Source of the DNA: Rubellimicrobium roseum | GTDB lineage: Bacteria; Pseudomonadota; Alphaproteobacteria; Rhodobacterales; Rhodobacteraceae | Direction of reading: 5' to 3' | Length of the DNA: 64,000 nt | Assembly: GCF_006152145.1 (NCBI RefSeq) | Contig: NZ_VDFV01000005.1 | Span: 62,001 to 126,000, forward strand | Part shown: piece after piece, positions 49,503-59,878 of the stretch | Position numbering within the stretch: position 1 is the first letter of the stretch | Layout: each line of letters begins with the position of its first letter | Translations under genes and position numbers: made by a program | Notes under the pieces: model-generated | Told to the model about the DNA's origin: nothing | Database searches by the model: none | The model's input: the letters and a program-made list of their open reading frames with translations, nothing else

Positions 49503-52445
49503 ATGACCGACCAGCCCTCCAACGACCAGTTCCGCGCCTCGTCCTTCCTGCAGGGGGGCAACGCCGCCTACATCGAGGGGCTGCACGAGGCTTACGGCCG
49601 CGACCCCGCAAGCGTGGACCAGTCCTGGCGCGACTTCTTCGCGGCGCTCGCCGAGCCGGCCTCGCCCCAGCCCTCCTGGGCGCGCGCGGACTGGCCGCCC
49701 ATGCCCACGGACGAGCTGACCTCGGCCCTCACCGGCCAGTGGCCGGCGGCCGAGGCGAAGTCCGCGGGCGACAAGGTCAAGGCCAAGGCCGCCGAGAAGG
49801 GCGTCCAGATCACCGACGCGCAGGTGCGCCAGGCGGTGCTCGACTCGCTCCGGGCGCTCATGCTGATCCGCGCCTACCGGATCCGGGGCCACCTGATCGC
49901 CAACCTCGACCCGCTGGGCCTGCGCTCCGAGACGCCGCATCCCGAGCTCGACCCCGCCTCCTACGGCTTCGGCCCGGCGGACATGAGCCGCCCGATCTTC
50001 ATCGACAACGTGCTGGGCCTTGAGGTCGCGACCATGTCGCAGATCCTCGACCTCGTGCGGCGCACCTACTGCGGCACCTTCGCCATGCAGTACATGCACA
50101 TCTCGAACCCCGCCGAGGCCGCCTGGCTCAAGGAGCGGATCGAGGGCTACGGCAAGGAGATCTCCTTCACCCAGAACGGGCGCAAGGCGATCCTGAACAA
50201 GCTCGTCGAGGCCGAGGGCTTCGAAAAGTTCCTCCACGTCAAGTACACCGGCACCAAGCGCTTCGGCCTCGACGGCGGCGAGGCGCTGATCCCGGCGATG
50301 GAGCAGATCATCAAGCGCGGCGGCGCGCTGGGCGTGCAGGAGATCGTCATCGGCATGCCCCACCGGGGCCGGCTGAACATCCTCGCCAACGTGATGAGCA
50401 AGCCCTACCGGGCCATCTTCCACGAGTTCCAGGGCGGCTCCTACAAGCCCGACGACGTGGACGGCTCGGGCGACGTGAAGTACCACCTCGGCGCCTCCTC
50501 GGACCGCGAGTTCGACGGCAACAAGGTCCACCTGTCGCTGACGGCCAATCCCTCGCACCTCGAGGCGGTGAACCCCGTGGTGATCGGCAAGGTCCGCGCC
50601 AAGCAGGACCAGCTCCACGACGCCGACCGCACCAGGGTCCTGCCGATCCTGCTCCATGGCGACGCGGCCTTCGCGGGCCAGGGCGTGGTGGCGGAATGCT
50701 TCGGGCTGTCGGGCCTCAAGGGGCACCGCACCGGCGGCACCATCCACATCGTGGTGAACAACCAGATCGGCTTCACCACCGCGCCGCACTTCTCGCGCAG
50801 CAGCCCCTACCCCACCGACATCGCCCTGATGGTCGAGGCGCCGATCTTCCACGTGAACGGCGACGACCCCGAGGCGGTGGTCCACGCGGCCAAGGTGGCG
50901 GTCGAGTTCCGGCAGAAGTTCCACAAGGACGTGGTCCTCGACATGTTCTGCTACCGGCGCTTCGGCCACAACGAGGGCGACGAGCCCATGTTCACCAATC
51001 CGGCGATGTACAACCGGATCAAGAAGCAGAAGACGACGCTGACGCTCTACACCGAGCGGCTGGTGAAGGACGGCCTCATCCCCGAGGGCGAGGTCGAGGA
51101 GATGAAGGCCCAGTTCCAGGCCCGCCTGAACGAGGAGTTCGAGGCCGGCAAGGTCTTCCGCCCGAACAAGGCGGACTGGCTCGACGGCCGCTGGTCGCAT
51201 CTCGACCGCCAGAACGACAAGGACTACGAGCGCGGCGACACCGCCATCACGTCCGAGACGCTGCAGCAGGTGGGCGCGGCCCTGACCCGCATCCCCGAGG
51301 GCTTCGCCATCCACAAGACGGTGGAACGCCAGCTCGACGCCAAGAAGCAGATGTTCGCCTCCGGCGAGGGCTTCGACTGGGCGACCGCCGAGGCGCTGGC
51401 CTTCGGCAGCCTGCTCACCGAGGGCTACCCGGTCCGCCTGTCGGGCCAGGACTCGACGCGCGGCACGTTCAGCCAGCGCCATTCGGCCTTCATCAACCAG
51501 ACCACGGAGGAGCGGCACTACCCGCTCAACCACATCCGCGACGGCCAGGCCCGCTACGAGGTCATCGACTCGATGCTCTCGGAATACGCGGTGCTGGGCT
51601 TCGAATACGGCTACTCGCTCTCGGAGCCCAACGCGCTGGTGATGTGGGAGGCGCAGTTCGGCGACTTCGCCAACGGCGCGCAGATCATGTTCGACCAGTT
51701 CATCAGCAGCGGCGAATCCAAGTGGCTGCGGATGTCGGGCCTGGTGATGCTCCTGCCCCACGGCTTCGAGGGCCAGGGGCCCGAGCACTCCTCGGCGCGC
51801 CTCGAACGCTTCCTCCAGATGTGCGGCAGCGACAACTGGATCGTGGCGAACTGCACGACGCCCGCGAACTACTTCCACATCCTGCGGCGCCAGCTTCACC
51901 GCAACTTCCGCAAGCCGCTGGTGCTGATGACGCCCAAGTCGCTGCTGCGCCACAAGCTCGCGGTCAGCCGGGCCGAGGACTTCACCACGGGCTCGTCCTT
52001 CCACCGGGTCGTCTGGGATGACGCGCAGAAGGGCAACTCCAAGGCGCAGCTCCGGCCGGACGACCAGATCCGCCGCGTCGTCCTTTGCTCGGGCAAGGTC
52101 TACTACGACCTTCTGGAGGAGCGCGACGCCCGCGGCCTCGACGACATCTACCTCCTGCGGGTCGAGCAGTTCTATCCGTTCCCGGCCCAGAGCCTCGTCC
52201 AGGAGCTGTCGCGCTTCAAGGACGCCGAGGTGGTCTGGTGCCAGGAGGAACCCAAGAACCAGGGCGCCTGGACCTTCATCGAGCCCAACATCGAATGGGT
52301 CCTCGGCCGGATCGGCGCGCGTCACGGCCGGCCCGTCTATGTCGGCCGCGCGGCCTCGGCGAGCCCCGCGACCGGCCTCGCCTCCTCGCACAAGGCCCAG
52401 CAACAGGCGCTCGTGGACGAAGCGCTGACCATCGAAGGAAAGTAA
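49503..52445 (+). CDS. sucA: 2-oxoglutarate dehydrogenase E1 component
   Basis: 980 residues, the usual E1o length. The N-terminus FRASSFLQGGNAAYIEGLHE resembles the E2-docking segment. The thiamine-diphosphate domain shows VIGMPHRGRLNILANVMSKP, HLSLTANPSHLEAVNPVVIG, LLHGDAAFAGQGVVAECFGL and YRRFGHNEGDEPMFTNP. The transketolase-like C-half has SGQDSTRGTFSQRHSAFINQ and LPHGFEGQGPEHSSARLERF. It decarboxylates 2-oxoglutarate and transfers the succinyl group to the lipoyl E2 (SucB), encoded 6 bases downstream. Confidence 0.98.
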   Translation: MTDQPSNDQFRASSFLQGGNAAYIEGLHEAYGRDPASVDQSWRDFFAALAEPASPQPSWARADWPPMPTDELTSALTGQWPAAEAKSAGDKVKAKAAEKGVQITDAQVRQAVLDSLRALMLIRAYRIRGHLIANLDPLGLRSETPHPELDPASYGFGPADMSRPIFIDNVLGLEVATMSQILDLVRRTYCGTFAMQYMHISNPAEAAWLKERIEGYGKEISFTQNGRKAILNKLVEAEGFEKFLHVKYTGTKRFGLDGGEALIPAMEQIIKRGGALGVQEIVIGMPHRGRLNILANVMSKPYRAIFHEFQGGSYKPDDVDGSGDVKYHLGASSDREFDGNKVHLSLTANPSHLEAVNPVVIGKVRAKQDQLHDADRTRVLPILLHGDAAFAGQGVVAECFGLSGLKGHRTGGTIHIVVNNQIGFTTAPHFSRSSPYPTDIALMVEAPIFHVNGDDPEAVVHAAKVAVEFRQKFHKDVVLDMFCYRRFGHNEGDEPMFTNPAMYNRIKKQKTTLTLYTERLVKDGLIPEGEVEEMKAQFQARLNEEFEAGKVFRPNKADWLDGRWSHLDRQNDKDYERGDTAITSETLQQVGAALTRIPEGFAIHKTVERQLDAKKQMFASGEGFDWATAEALAFGSLLTEGYPVRLSGQDSTRGTFSQRHSAFINQTTEERHYPLNHIRDGQARYEVIDSMLSEYAVLGFEYGYSLSEPNALVMWEAQFGDFANGAQIMFDQFISSGESKWLRMSGLVMLLPHGFEGQGPEHSSARLERFLQMCGSDNWIVANCTTPANYFHILRRQLHRNFRKPLVLMTPKSLLRHKLAVSRAEDFTTGSSFHRVVWDDAQKGNSKAQLRPDDQIRRVVLCSGKVYYDLLEERDARGLDDIYLLRVEQFYPFPAQSLVQELSRFKDAEVVWCQEEPKNQGAWTFIEPNIEWVLGRIGARHGRPVYVGRAASASPATGLASSHKAQQQALVDEALTIEGK

Positions 52446-52451
52446 GAGCAA

Positions 52452-53741
52452 ATGGCCATCGAAGTCCGCGTGCCCTCCCTGGGCGAAAGCGTCACCGAGG
52501 CGACCGTCGCCACCTGGTTCAAGAAGCCGGGCGACACCGTCGCCGCCGACGAGATGCTCTGCGAGCTCGAGACCGACAAGGTGACGGTCGAGGTCCCGGC
52601 GCCTTCCGCCGGCACCCTGGGCGAGATCCTCGCCGCCGAGGGCTCGACCGTCGGGCCCAACGCGCTGCTCGCCACGATCGCGGAAGGGGCCGGCGCCGCG
52701 GCTCCGGCCAGGGCCGCCGAGCCGGCCGGCGTCGCCACCGCGCCGCAGGACAGCCCTGCGACGCACGCCGCCCCCGTGGGCGCCCCCTCGGGCCCGGCGA
52801 ACTACGGCCCCGAGCCCACGACCCCGGCGAGCATCCCCCGCGCCGACGCCGAGGACGCGCCGTCGGCCAAGAAGCTGATGGCCGACAACAACGTCGCGCG
52901 TGACGCCGTGCAGGGCACGGGCCGCGACGGCCGCGTGATGAAGGAGGACGTGCTGCGCCTCCTCGACCAGCCCAAGGCGCCCAGCCAGCCCGCGCCCGCC
53001 GCCCCGGCCGCGCCCCGCGCGCCGACGGCCGCCCATGACGTGGGCCGCGAGGAGCGGGTCAAGATGACCCGCCTGCGCCAGACCATCGCCCGCCGCCTCA
53101 AGGAGGCGCAGAACACCGCGGCGATGCTCACCACCTACAACGAGGCCGACATGTCGGCCATCATGGCGCTCCGGAACGAGTACAAGGACGCCTTCGAGAA
53201 GAAGCACAAGACCAAGCTGGGCTTCATGTCCTTCTTCGTGAAGGCCTGCGTCCACGCCCTGCAGGAGGTGCCCGAGGTCAACGCCGAGATCGACGGCGAC
53301 GAGATCGTCTACAAGCGCTACGTCCACATGGGCGTGGCCGTGGGCACGCCCACGGGCCTCGTCGTCCCGGTGGTGCGCGACGCGCAGAACAAGGGCTTCG
53401 CCGCCATCGAGAAGGAGATCGCCGAGCTGGGCCTGCGCGCCCGCGACGGCAAGCTATCGATGGCCGACATGCAGGGCGGGTCGTTCACCATCTCGAACGG
53501 CGGCGTCTACGGCTCGCTGATGTCCTCGCCGATCCTCAACCCGCCGCAATCGGGCATCCTGGGGATGCACAAGATCCAGGACCGCCCGGTGGTCGTGGGC
53601 GGGCAGATCGTCATCCGCCCGATGATGTATCTCGCGCTCAGCTACGACCACCGCATCGTGGACGGCAAGGGCGCCGTGACCTTCCTCGTGCGCGTCAAGG
53701 AGGCGCTCGAGGACCCGCGCCGGCTGCTGATGGATCTCTGA
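52452..53741 (+). CDS. sucB: 2-oxoglutarate dehydrogenase E2 component (dihydrolipoyllysine succinyltransferase)
   Basis: 429 residues. One lipoyl domain (about 1-78) has the lipoylated Lys in [17 protein letters not shown]. An Ala/Pro linker follows, then the peripheral subunit-binding domain [25 protein letters not shown] split at about residues 138-170, and a second linker. The catalytic domain (about 195-429) ends with [20 protein letters not shown], containing the His and Asp of catalysis. It forms the core of the complex and transfers succinyl groups to CoA. Confidence 0.98.
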   Translation: MAIEVRVPSLGESVTEATVATWFKKPGDTVAADEMLCELETDKVTVEVPAPSAGTLGEILAAEGSTVGPNALLATIAEGAGAAAPARAAEPAGVATAPQDSPATHAAPVGAPSGPANYGPEPTTPASIPRADAEDAPSAKKLMADNNVARDAVQGTGRDGRVMKEDVLRLLDQPKAPSQPAPAAPAAPRAPTAAHDVGREERVKMTRLRQTIARRLKEAQNTAAMLTTYNEADMSAIMALRNEYKDAFEKKHKTKLGFMSFFVKACVHALQEVPEVNAEIDGDEIVYKRYVHMGVAVGTPTGLVVPVVRDAQNKGFAAIEKEIAELGLRARDGKLSMADMQGGSFTISNGGVYGSLMSSPILNPPQSGILGMHKIQDRPVVVGGQIVIRPMMYLALSYDHRIVDGKGAVTFLVRVKEALEDPRRLLMDL

Positions 53742-53756
53742 CGGGTCAGGCTGGAT

Positions 53757-53785
53757 GCGCACCCTACAATCCCTGTAGGGTGCGC
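53757..53785. repeat. long perfect hairpin between sucB and the next gene (REP-like)
   Basis: GCGCACCCTACA (53757-53768) pairs perfectly with TGTAGGGTGCGC (53774-53785) around ATCCC. No T tract follows. It sits 15 bases after the sucB stop and can act as partial terminator or mRNA-end stabiliser. The TAGGGTGCGC arm recalls dispersed intergenic repeats of Rhodobacteraceae, from memory. Confidence 0.7.
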
Positions 53786-53814
53786 TTCAGCGCGCCATTG
53801 TCAGGATTTCCGCC

Positions 53815-54060
53815 ATGATGCAGCTCCTCTGCCAGCTCGACACCAACGACTTCCCCGGCTGGAAGCGCGACTTCGACTCCGAGGCCACCGAGCGGATGGA
53901 GGCCGGGCTCACCCTCCTCCAGATGTGGCGCGACGCCGACTCGCGCTCGCGCGTGATCCTGCTGTTCGAGGCCAACGACCGTCCCCGGGCCGAGCAGTGG
54001 CTCCGCAAGGAGCAGGGCTTCGGCGGCCCCATGACCGCCACCTTCCTGGAGTTCGCATGA
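53815..54060 (+). CDS. small hypothetical protein (81 aa) in the suc-lpd interval
   Basis: 81 residues, soluble, alpha/beta in pattern: [60 protein letters not shown]. It resembles small ferredoxin-like-fold (dimeric alpha-beta barrel) proteins but no family is certain. Its stop overlaps the ATG of the MAPEG gene (ATGA), so the two are coupled. Confidence 0.7.
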   Translation: MMQLLCQLDTNDFPGWKRDFDSEATERMEAGLTLLQMWRDADSRSRVILLFEANDRPRAEQWLRKEQGFGGPMTATFLEFA

Positions 54061-54449
54061 CCGCCGAGCTTGTCGCCCTCGTCATCGCCGCCTTCATCCA
54101 GTTCCTGCACATCGGCGTCTCCGGCTACTTCATGAACCGGACGCCCGAGGGGCAGGCCTGGAACATGTCCCCCCGCGACACGCCCCGCGACCCCGGCATC
54201 AAGGGCGGGCGGGCGCAGCGGGCGGGCGACAACCACCAGACCGCGCTCCTCCTCTTCGCCGTGGCGATCCTGACGCTGGCCGTCTCCGGCCAGTTCAACG
54301 GCTGGACCGCGTTCCTCGCCTGGCTCTACGTGATCGCCCGGCTCCTCTACATCCCCGCCTATGTCCAGGGCTGGTCGCCGCTCCGGTCGATCATCTGGAT
54401 GCTGGGCTCCGCCGCGACGGCGCTCCTGCTGCTCGCCGCCCTCTTCTGA
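54057..54449 (+). CDS. MAPEG family membrane protein
   Basis: 130 residues with four membrane helices: [60 protein letters not shown] and [20 protein letters not shown]. The cytoplasmic loop contains [14 protein letters not shown], the E/QR-x-x-x-N-x-x-E-like MAPEG signature. MAPEG proteins are membrane glutathione-dependent enzymes or related proteins of unclear substrate. It lies 17 bases before lpdA. Confidence 0.87.
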   Translation: MTAELVALVIAAFIQFLHIGVSGYFMNRTPEGQAWNMSPRDTPRDPGIKGGRAQRAGDNHQTALLLFAVAILTLAVSGQFNGWTAFLAWLYVIARLLYIPAYVQGWSPLRSIIWMLGSAATALLLLAALF

Positions 54450-54466
54450 CGTTTCGGAGACTGTTC

Positions 54467-55852
54467 ATGGCCACCTACGACCTCATCGTGATCGGCGCGG
54501 GCCCCGGCGGCTACGTCTGCGCCATCCGCGCGGCGCAACTCGGGATGAAGGTGGCCGTGGCCGAGGGGCGTGCCACCCTGGGCGGCACCTGCCTGAACGT
54601 GGGCTGCATCCCGTCCAAGGCGCTGCTGCACGCCACGCACGAGCTGCACGAGGCCAACCACAACTTCGCCAAGATGGGCCTGATCGCCGAGACCAAGGTC
54701 GATTGGGCCCGCATGGTCGCCTACAAGGACGAAGTGATCGGCCAGAACACCGGCGGGATCGAGTTCCTGTTCAAGAAGAACAAGATCGACTGGCTCAAGG
54801 GCTATGCCTCCATCCCTGCCGCGGGCCGGGTCGCCGTCAACGGCGACACGCACGAGGCCAAGGCCATCGTCGTGGCCTCCGGCTCGCAGGCCTCCACGCT
54901 GCCGGGCGTCACCATCGACGAGGAGGTGGTCGTCACCTCCACCGGCGCGCTCTCGCTCAAGGCGATCCCCGAGCGGCTCGTGGTCATCGGCGCGGGCGTC
55001 ATCGGGCTGGAGATGGGCTCGGTCTACGCGCGCCTCGGGAGCAAGGTCACGGTCGTCGAGTACCTCGACCAGATCACCCCCGGCATGGACGGCGAGGTGT
55101 CCAAGCAGTTCCAGCGCATCCTCGCCAAGCAGGGGATCACCTTCGTCCTGGGCACCGCCGTGCAGGGCGTGGAGCGCACCAACGCCGGCGCGGTGGTGGT
55201 CCACAGGTCCCGCAAGACCGAAACCGAGGAGCGGCTGGAGGCCGACGTCGTCCTCGTCGCCACGGGCCGCAAGCCCTATGTCGACGGGCTCGGGCTCGAC
55301 GCGCTGGGCGTGCAGATGACGCCGCGCGGCCAGATCGCGACCGACGCGCGCTTCGCGACCAGCATCCCCGGCGTCTACGCCATCGGCGACGTGCGCGAAG
55401 GCCCCATGCTCGCCCACAAGGCCGAGGACGAGGGCGTCGCCGTGGCCGAAATCCTGGCCGGCCAGCACGGCCACGTGAACTACGGCGTGATCCCCTCGGT
55501 CATCTACACCACGCCCGAGGTGGCCTCGGTCGGCCTCACCGAGGAGCAGCTCAAGGCCGAGGGCCGCGCGTACAAGGTCGGCAAGTTCCCCTTCCTGGGC
55601 AACGGCCGCGCCAAGGCGGTCTTCCAGGGCGAAGGCTTCGTGAAGATCCTGGCCGACAAGGCGACCGACCGCATCCTGGGCGCCCACCTGATCGGCCCCA
55701 TGGCCGGCGACCTGATCCACGAGGTCGCCGTCGCCATGGAGTTCGGCGCCGCGGCCGAGGACCTCGCCCGCACCTGCCACGCGCACCCGACGTTCTCCGA
55801 GGCCGTGCGCGAGGCCGCGCTCGCCTGCGGCGACGGCGCGATCCACGCCTGA
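54467..55852 (+). CDS. lpdA: dihydrolipoyl dehydrogenase (E3)
   Basis: 461 residues. FAD binding at [20 protein letters not shown], the redox-active disulfide in [17 protein letters not shown] (about residues 41-57), NAD binding at [23 protein letters not shown] contact [20 protein letters not shown], and the catalytic His-Glu in [16 protein letters not shown] near the C-terminus. It reoxidises the dihydrolipoyl groups of SucB and probably also of other 2-oxoacid dehydrogenases. A strong hairpin follows. Confidence 0.98.
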   Translation: MATYDLIVIGAGPGGYVCAIRAAQLGMKVAVAEGRATLGGTCLNVGCIPSKALLHATHELHEANHNFAKMGLIAETKVDWARMVAYKDEVIGQNTGGIEFLFKKNKIDWLKGYASIPAAGRVAVNGDTHEAKAIVVASGSQASTLPGVTIDEEVVVTSTGALSLKAIPERLVVIGAGVIGLEMGSVYARLGSKVTVVEYLDQITPGMDGEVSKQFQRILAKQGITFVLGTAVQGVERTNAGAVVVHRSRKTETEERLEADVVLVATGRKPYVDGLGLDALGVQMTPRGQIATDARFATSIPGVYAIGDVREGPMLAHKAEDEGVAVAEILAGQHGHVNYGVIPSVIYTTPEVASVGLTEEQLKAEGRAYKVGKFPFLGNGRAKAVFQGEGFVKILADKATDRILGAHLIGPMAGDLIHEVAVAMEFGAAAEDLARTCHAHPTFSEAVREAALACGDGAIHA

Positions 55853-55896
55853 CCCGTCCGATCCTCAGGGCGGCGCGGTCCCAGGGACCCCATCAC

Positions 55897-55922
55897 GCAG
55901 GGCGGGCTTCGGCCCGCCCTGC
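55897..55922 (+). terminator. strong hairpin ending the suc-lpd transcript
   Basis: GCAGGGCGGGC (55897-55907) and GCCCGCCCTGC (55912-55922) form an 11-bp stem closed by a TTCG tetraloop. No T tract follows, so it may block exonucleases or cooperate with Rho. It lies 45 bases after the lpdA stop. Confidence 0.6.
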
Positions 55923-55931
55923 GCGTTCGTG

Positions 55932-55998
55932 GGTGTTGCGCGGATCGGGGATGGACCGTTCGGTGGTGTCAGACTTCGTTAACCTTCGCCTGCGACCT
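55932..55998 (+). repeat. conserved upstream module, copy C
   Basis: GGTGTTGCGCG (55932-55942), 12 bases, ACCGTTCGGTG (55955-55965), 11 bases, CGTTAACC (55977-55984), then TTCGCCTGCGACC, which is almost the same as in copy A. It begins 10 bases after the lpdA hairpin and is upstream of aroQ with a 302-bp leader between. Confidence 0.75.
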
Positions 55999-56286
55999 TT
56001 CTCCTTGCGACGGGGGCCGGAACACAGGCTCCGCCCCGCGCCCCCGGAGGCCGGCTCGCCAGAGCCGATGGAACCGTCCCCTCGGGTGCCGTGCTCTTTG
56101 GGAACCGGGACGGGGTTCGCTGGTGCCATGCCAGCCGCCGCGCGTCGAGGACGCGCCCCCTGCGCCCCGGGTCCGGCCCCCTGGCGCAGCGTCGGAGGCC
56201 GTCCCGAGGACAAGGGAAACGCTCCGACCCCTTCCCGCCGGCCGCGACCCGAGGCACAAGGACCCGGACCCATCACGGAATATCCC
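55999..56286 (+). other. long GC-rich leader of aroQ with several potential stem-loops
   Basis: About 290 bases without a credible gene. Visible inverted repeats include GGCTC-GCCA-GAGCC (near 56053), CGTCCC with GGGACG (near 56076 and 56109), and GCGCGTC-GAG-GACGCGC (near 56136). No riboswitch class is recognised. The open frames across it on both strands look like GC-rich artefacts. Confidence 0.35.
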
Positions 56287-56721
56287 ATGCCCCTGGTCCT
56301 GATCCTGAACGGCCCGAACCTCAACCTCCTCGGCCAGCGCCAGCCCGAGATCTACGGGCGCGAGACGCTGGACGACGTGGCCCGCGACTGCGCCGCGCTG
56401 GGGGCGGAACTGGGCCTCGACACCGACCTGCGCCAGTCCAACCACGAAGGCCAGATCATCGACTGGATCCACGAGGCACGCCGGACCGCGCAGGGCATCA
56501 TCATCAACCCCGGCGCCTTCACGCATACTTCGGTGGCGATCCTCGACGCCCTCCACGCCTTCGACGGCCCCGTGATCGAGGTCCACATCTCCAACGTCCA
56601 CAAGCGCGAAAGCTTCCGGCACCACTCCTACGTGAGCCTTCGCGCCGATGGCGTGATCGTCGGCTGCGGCGTGCAGGGCTACCAGCTCGCCCTGCGCCGC
56701 CTCGCCGCGCTGATCGCCTGA
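56287..56721 (+). CDS. aroQ: 3-dehydroquinate dehydratase, type II
   Basis: 144 residues, the type II length. [20 protein letters not shown] holds the catalytic Tyr; [40 protein letters not shown] and [20 protein letters not shown], with the catalytic His, are all conserved. It dehydrates 3-dehydroquinate to 3-dehydroshikimate in aromatic biosynthesis. It is alone in its transcription unit and ends 1 base before the convergent betA stop. Confidence 0.97.
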   Translation: MPLVLILNGPNLNLLGQRQPEIYGRETLDDVARDCAALGAELGLDTDLRQSNHEGQIIDWIHEARRTAQGIIINPGAFTHTSVAILDALHAFDGPVIEVHISNVHKRESFRHHSYVSLRADGVIVGCGVQGYQLALRRLAALIA

Positions 56722-56722
56722 C

Positions 56723-58411
56723 CTACTCGGCCGCCTGCGCGAGGCCGCCCCGCAGCGGCCTTTGGGCCACCCGCCAGTCCGGGTCGGACCACGGCTCCCG
56801 CTCGTCGCGCGGCAGCGCCTGACGGCCCAGGATATGGTCGGCGGCCTTCTCGCCCGTCATGATCGACGGCGCGTTCAGGTTGCCGTTCGTCACGCGCGGG
56901 AAGATCGAGGAGTCCGCCACCCGCAGCCCCTCGACCCCGATCACCCGGCATGCCGGGTCCACGACCGCCATCGGATCGTCGGCCGCGCCCATCCGGCAGG
57001 TCCCGCAGGGATGGTAGGCGCTCTCGACATGCTCGCGGATCGCCTCGTCGAGCTGCTCGTCCGTCACCACGTCCGGTCCCGGGCTGATCTCGTGCCCTCG
57101 GAACGGTGCGAAGGCTTCCTGCGAGAAGATCTCGCGCGTGAGCCGGATGCAGGCCCGGAAGTCGCGCCAGTCCTCCTCCGTGCTCATGTAGTTGAACAGG
57201 ATCTTGGGCGCCGCCGCCGGATCGGGCGACCGCAGCGTGACGGCCCCGCGCGACGGCGACCGCATCGGCCCCACATGCGCCTGGAACCCGTGCCCCTCGG
57301 CGGCCGCCTGCCCGTCGTAGCGGACGGCGATAGGCAGGAAATGGAACTGGACGTCCGGGTAGTCCACGCCCGCGCGCGACCGGATGAAGGCCCCCATCTC
57401 GAACTGGTTCGAGGCCCCGAGCCCCTGCCCCGTGAACAGCCAGTGCGCCCCGATCAGCGCCTTGCCCCAGAGATTCCAGTAGCGATAGAGCGACACCGGC
57501 TGCGTCGCGGCCTGCTGGACGTACATCTCCAGATGGTCCTGAAGGTTCTGCCCCACGCCGGGCCGGTGGGCCGTGACCGAAAGGCCCATCTCCTGCAGGT
57601 GCTCGCCCGGCCCGATGCCCGACTGCATCAGCAGCTTGGGCGAATTGATCGAGGACGAGGTGACGATCACCTCGCGCCGCGCCTTGACGACCTGCACGCC
57701 GTTGAAGCTGTCGATCTCGACCCCCGTCGCGCGGCCCTCCTCGATCAGGACCTTCCGCGCGATCCCCGGCACGAGGTCGCAGTTCACCCGACGCAGCGCG
57801 GGACGCAGGTAGGCGAAGGCCGCCGACCAGCGCCGCCCCTGCCAGATGGTGGCCTCCATGGGGCCGAAGCCCTCCTGCTGGCGGCCGTTCGGGTCCTCGG
57901 TCACCGGATAGCCCGCCTGCGCCCCCGCCCGCAGGAAGGCCTGCGCTAGCGGGTTGGCGGCCGGACCCCGCGTCACGTGCAGCGGCCCGTCCTGGCCGCG
58001 CCAGGACGCCTCGCCGCTGCGCCCGTGCCAGTGCTCCATGCGCCGGAAGTAGGGCAGCACGTCGGCATAGGCCCAGCCCGTGGCCCCGCTCTCGGCCCAG
58101 TGGTCGTAGTCCCTGGCGTGCCCGCGCACGTAGACCATGCCGTTGATCGACGACGACCCGCCGATCACCCGCCCGCGCGGCGTGGCAAGCTGCCGCCCGC
58201 CCAGATGCGGCTCGGGCTCGGTCCGGAAGCCCCAGTCGTAGCGGGCCATGTTCATCGGATAGCTCAGCGCGGCGGGCATCCGGATGAAGGGTCCCCAGTC
58301 GGACCCCCCCGCCTCGATCACCAGCACCGAGCGCCCGGCCTCGGACAGCCGGTAGGCGATGGCGCATCCGGCGCTCCCGGCGCCCACGACGACGTAATCG
58401 GCTTCCATCAT
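56723..58411 (-). CDS. betA: choline dehydrogenase (GMC oxidoreductase)
   Basis: 562 residues. The FAD-binding motif [20 protein letters not shown] starts at about residue 5; the GMC signature region contains [20 protein letters not shown], then [20 protein letters not shown]. The C-terminal active-site region has [13 protein letters not shown] and the His-containing [19 protein letters not shown]. It oxidises choline to betaine aldehyde, membrane-associated, feeding electrons to the respiratory chain. The ATG at 58411 follows GAGG; an adjacent ATG at 58408 is equivalent. It is the last gene of betI-betC-betB-betA. Confidence 0.95.
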   Translation of the reverse strand: MMEADYVVVGAGSAGCAIAYRLSEAGRSVLVIEAGGSDWGPFIRMPAALSYPMNMARYDWGFRTEPEPHLGGRQLATPRGRVIGGSSSINGMVYVRGHARDYDHWAESGATGWAYADVLPYFRRMEHWHGRSGEASWRGQDGPLHVTRGPAANPLAQAFLRAGAQAGYPVTEDPNGRQQEGFGPMEATIWQGRRWSAAFAYLRPALRRVNCDLVPGIARKVLIEEGRATGVEIDSFNGVQVVKARREVIVTSSSINSPKLLMQSGIGPGEHLQEMGLSVTAHRPGVGQNLQDHLEMYVQQAATQPVSLYRYWNLWGKALIGAHWLFTGQGLGASNQFEMGAFIRSRAGVDYPDVQFHFLPIAVRYDGQAAAEGHGFQAHVGPMRSPSRGAVTLRSPDPAAAPKILFNYMSTEEDWRDFRACIRLTREIFSQEAFAPFRGHEISPGPDVVTDEQLDEAIREHVESAYHPCGTCRMGAADDPMAVVDPACRVIGVEGLRVADSSIFPRVTNGNLNAPSIMTGEKAADHILGRQALPRDEREPWSDPDWRVAQRPLRGGLAQAAE

Positions 58412-58424
58412 GGCTCTGCCCTCC

Positions 58425-59876
58425 TCAGAAGGGGGCCCATGCCGGGCCCATCCCGACATAGACGGACTTGAGTTGGCTGTAGTGCTCGATGGCCGCCTGC
58501 CCGTTCTCGCGGCCGATCCCCGAGCGCTTCATGCCCCCGAAGGGCGCCTCGACCGGGGTCAGGTTATAGGCGTTAATGAAGCAGGTCCCCGCCTCGAACC
58601 CCGCCGCCACCCGGTGCCCGCGCGAAAGGTCCCGCGTGAACACCCCGGCAGCCAGCCCGAATTCGGTGGCGTTGGCCCGCGCCAGCACCTCCTCCTCCGT
58701 GTCGAAGTCGAGCACCGACATGACGGGCCCGAAGATCTCGTCCCGCGCGATGGTCATCCCGTCGGTCACGTCGGCGAAGACCGTAGGCTCGATCCAGAAC
58801 CCGGGCCGGTCGGGCCGCCGTCCGCCAGCGACCAGCCGCGCGCCCTCGGCGATACCCTTCTCGATGAAGCCCTCGACGATCCCGCGCTGCCGCTCGCTCA
58901 CCATCGGGCCGAAGTTGGTGGCCTCGTCCAGCGGATCGCCCATGACGACGCCCTTCAGCCGCTCGGTCAGACGCGCCAGGAACGCCTCTTTGATTCCCCG
59001 CTGCACGAAGACCCGCGTCCCGTTCGAGCAGACCTGCCCCGAGGAGTAGAAGTTCCCCAGGATCGCCCCCGACACGGCGCTGTCCAGGTCCGCGTCCTCG
59101 AACACGATCAGGGGGGACTTGCCCCCCAGCTCCAGCGTGACGTGTTTGAGGCCCTTGGCCGCCGCCTCATAGACCTTGGTCCCCGTGGGCACCGACCCGG
59201 TGATCGACACCTTGGCCACGCGCGGGTCCGCGATCAGGGCCGAGCCCACGGCCCCCATCCCCTGCACGACGTTGTAGAGTCCCGCAGGCGCCCCGGCCTC
59301 CATCAGGATCTCCGCGAGCTTCAAGGCCCCCAGCGGCGTCGTCTCGGACGGCTTGAACACCATCGCGTTCCCGCAGGCGAGCGCCGGGGCCCCCTTCCAG
59401 GCCGCGATCTGGGTCGGGTAGTTCCAGGCCCCGATGCCGACGCAGACGCCCAGGGGCTCGCGCCGGGTGTAGACGAAGTCCTGCCCAAGCTGGATGTGCT
59501 CGCCCGACAGCGTCGCGGCCAACCCGCCGAAATACTCCAGCGCATCGGCCCCGCTCAGGGCGTCCGCGACCAGCGTCTCGGACAGCGGCTTGCCGGTGTC
59601 ATGGGTCTCGATCACCGAAAGGTCGCGGTTCCGCTCCCGGATCAGGTCGGCGGCCCGGCGCAGCACCCGTCCCCGCTCCACGCCCCGCAACGCGGCCCAT
59701 TCCTTCTGCGCCCGCGCCGCCGAGGCCAGCGCCTCCTCGATCACGGCCGGAGTGGCGGCGTGAACGGTGGCGATCACCTCGCCGGTCGCCGGATAGACGA
59801 CGGGGATCGCCTCCCCGGCGGTGTCCTCGCGGTACTGGCCATTCACGAAATGGCTGGCGGTCGGCTGGATGTTCAT
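58425..59876 (-). CDS. betB: betaine aldehyde dehydrogenase
   Basis: 483 residues of the aldehyde dehydrogenase family. The conserved [20 protein letters not shown] and [16 protein letters not shown] bind the cofactor, the general-base Glu is in [17 protein letters not shown], and the catalytic Cys is in [32 protein letters not shown] is typical for BetB. It oxidises betaine aldehyde to glycine betaine with NAD(P)+. The ATG at 59876 follows AGAGGGG; an ATG at 59882 overlapping the betC stop would add two residues. Confidence 0.96.
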   Translation of the reverse strand: MNIQPTASHFVNGQYREDTAGEAIPVVYPATGEVIATVHAATPAVIEEALASAARAQKEWAALRGVERGRVLRRAADLIRERNRDLSVIETHDTGKPLSETLVADALSGADALEYFGGLAATLSGEHIQLGQDFVYTRREPLGVCVGIGAWNYPTQIAAWKGAPALACGNAMVFKPSETTPLGALKLAEILMEAGAPAGLYNVVQGMGAVGSALIADPRVAKVSITGSVPTGTKVYEAAAKGLKHVTLELGGKSPLIVFEDADLDSAVSGAILGNFYSSGQVCSNGTRVFVQRGIKEAFLARLTERLKGVVMGDPLDEATNFGPMVSERQRGIVEGFIEKGIAEGARLVAGGRRPDRPGFWIEPTVFADVTDGMTIARDEIFGPVMSVLDFDTEEEVLARANATEFGLAAGVFTRDLSRGHRVAAGFEAGTCFINAYNLTPVEAPFGGMKRSGIGRENGQAAIEHYSQLKSVYVGMGPAWAPF

Positions 59877-59878
59877 CC

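Noticed and set aside
49431-53327. A 1298-codon open frame on the minus strand
   Set aside because: It is antisense to sucA and sucB, with a Val/Leu/Arg/His-rich low-complexity translation, an artefact of third-position GC bias.
55999-56286. Protein-coding frames in the aroQ leader
   Set aside because: All frames on both strands are Arg/Pro/Gly-rich without ribosome binding sites; treated as leader.
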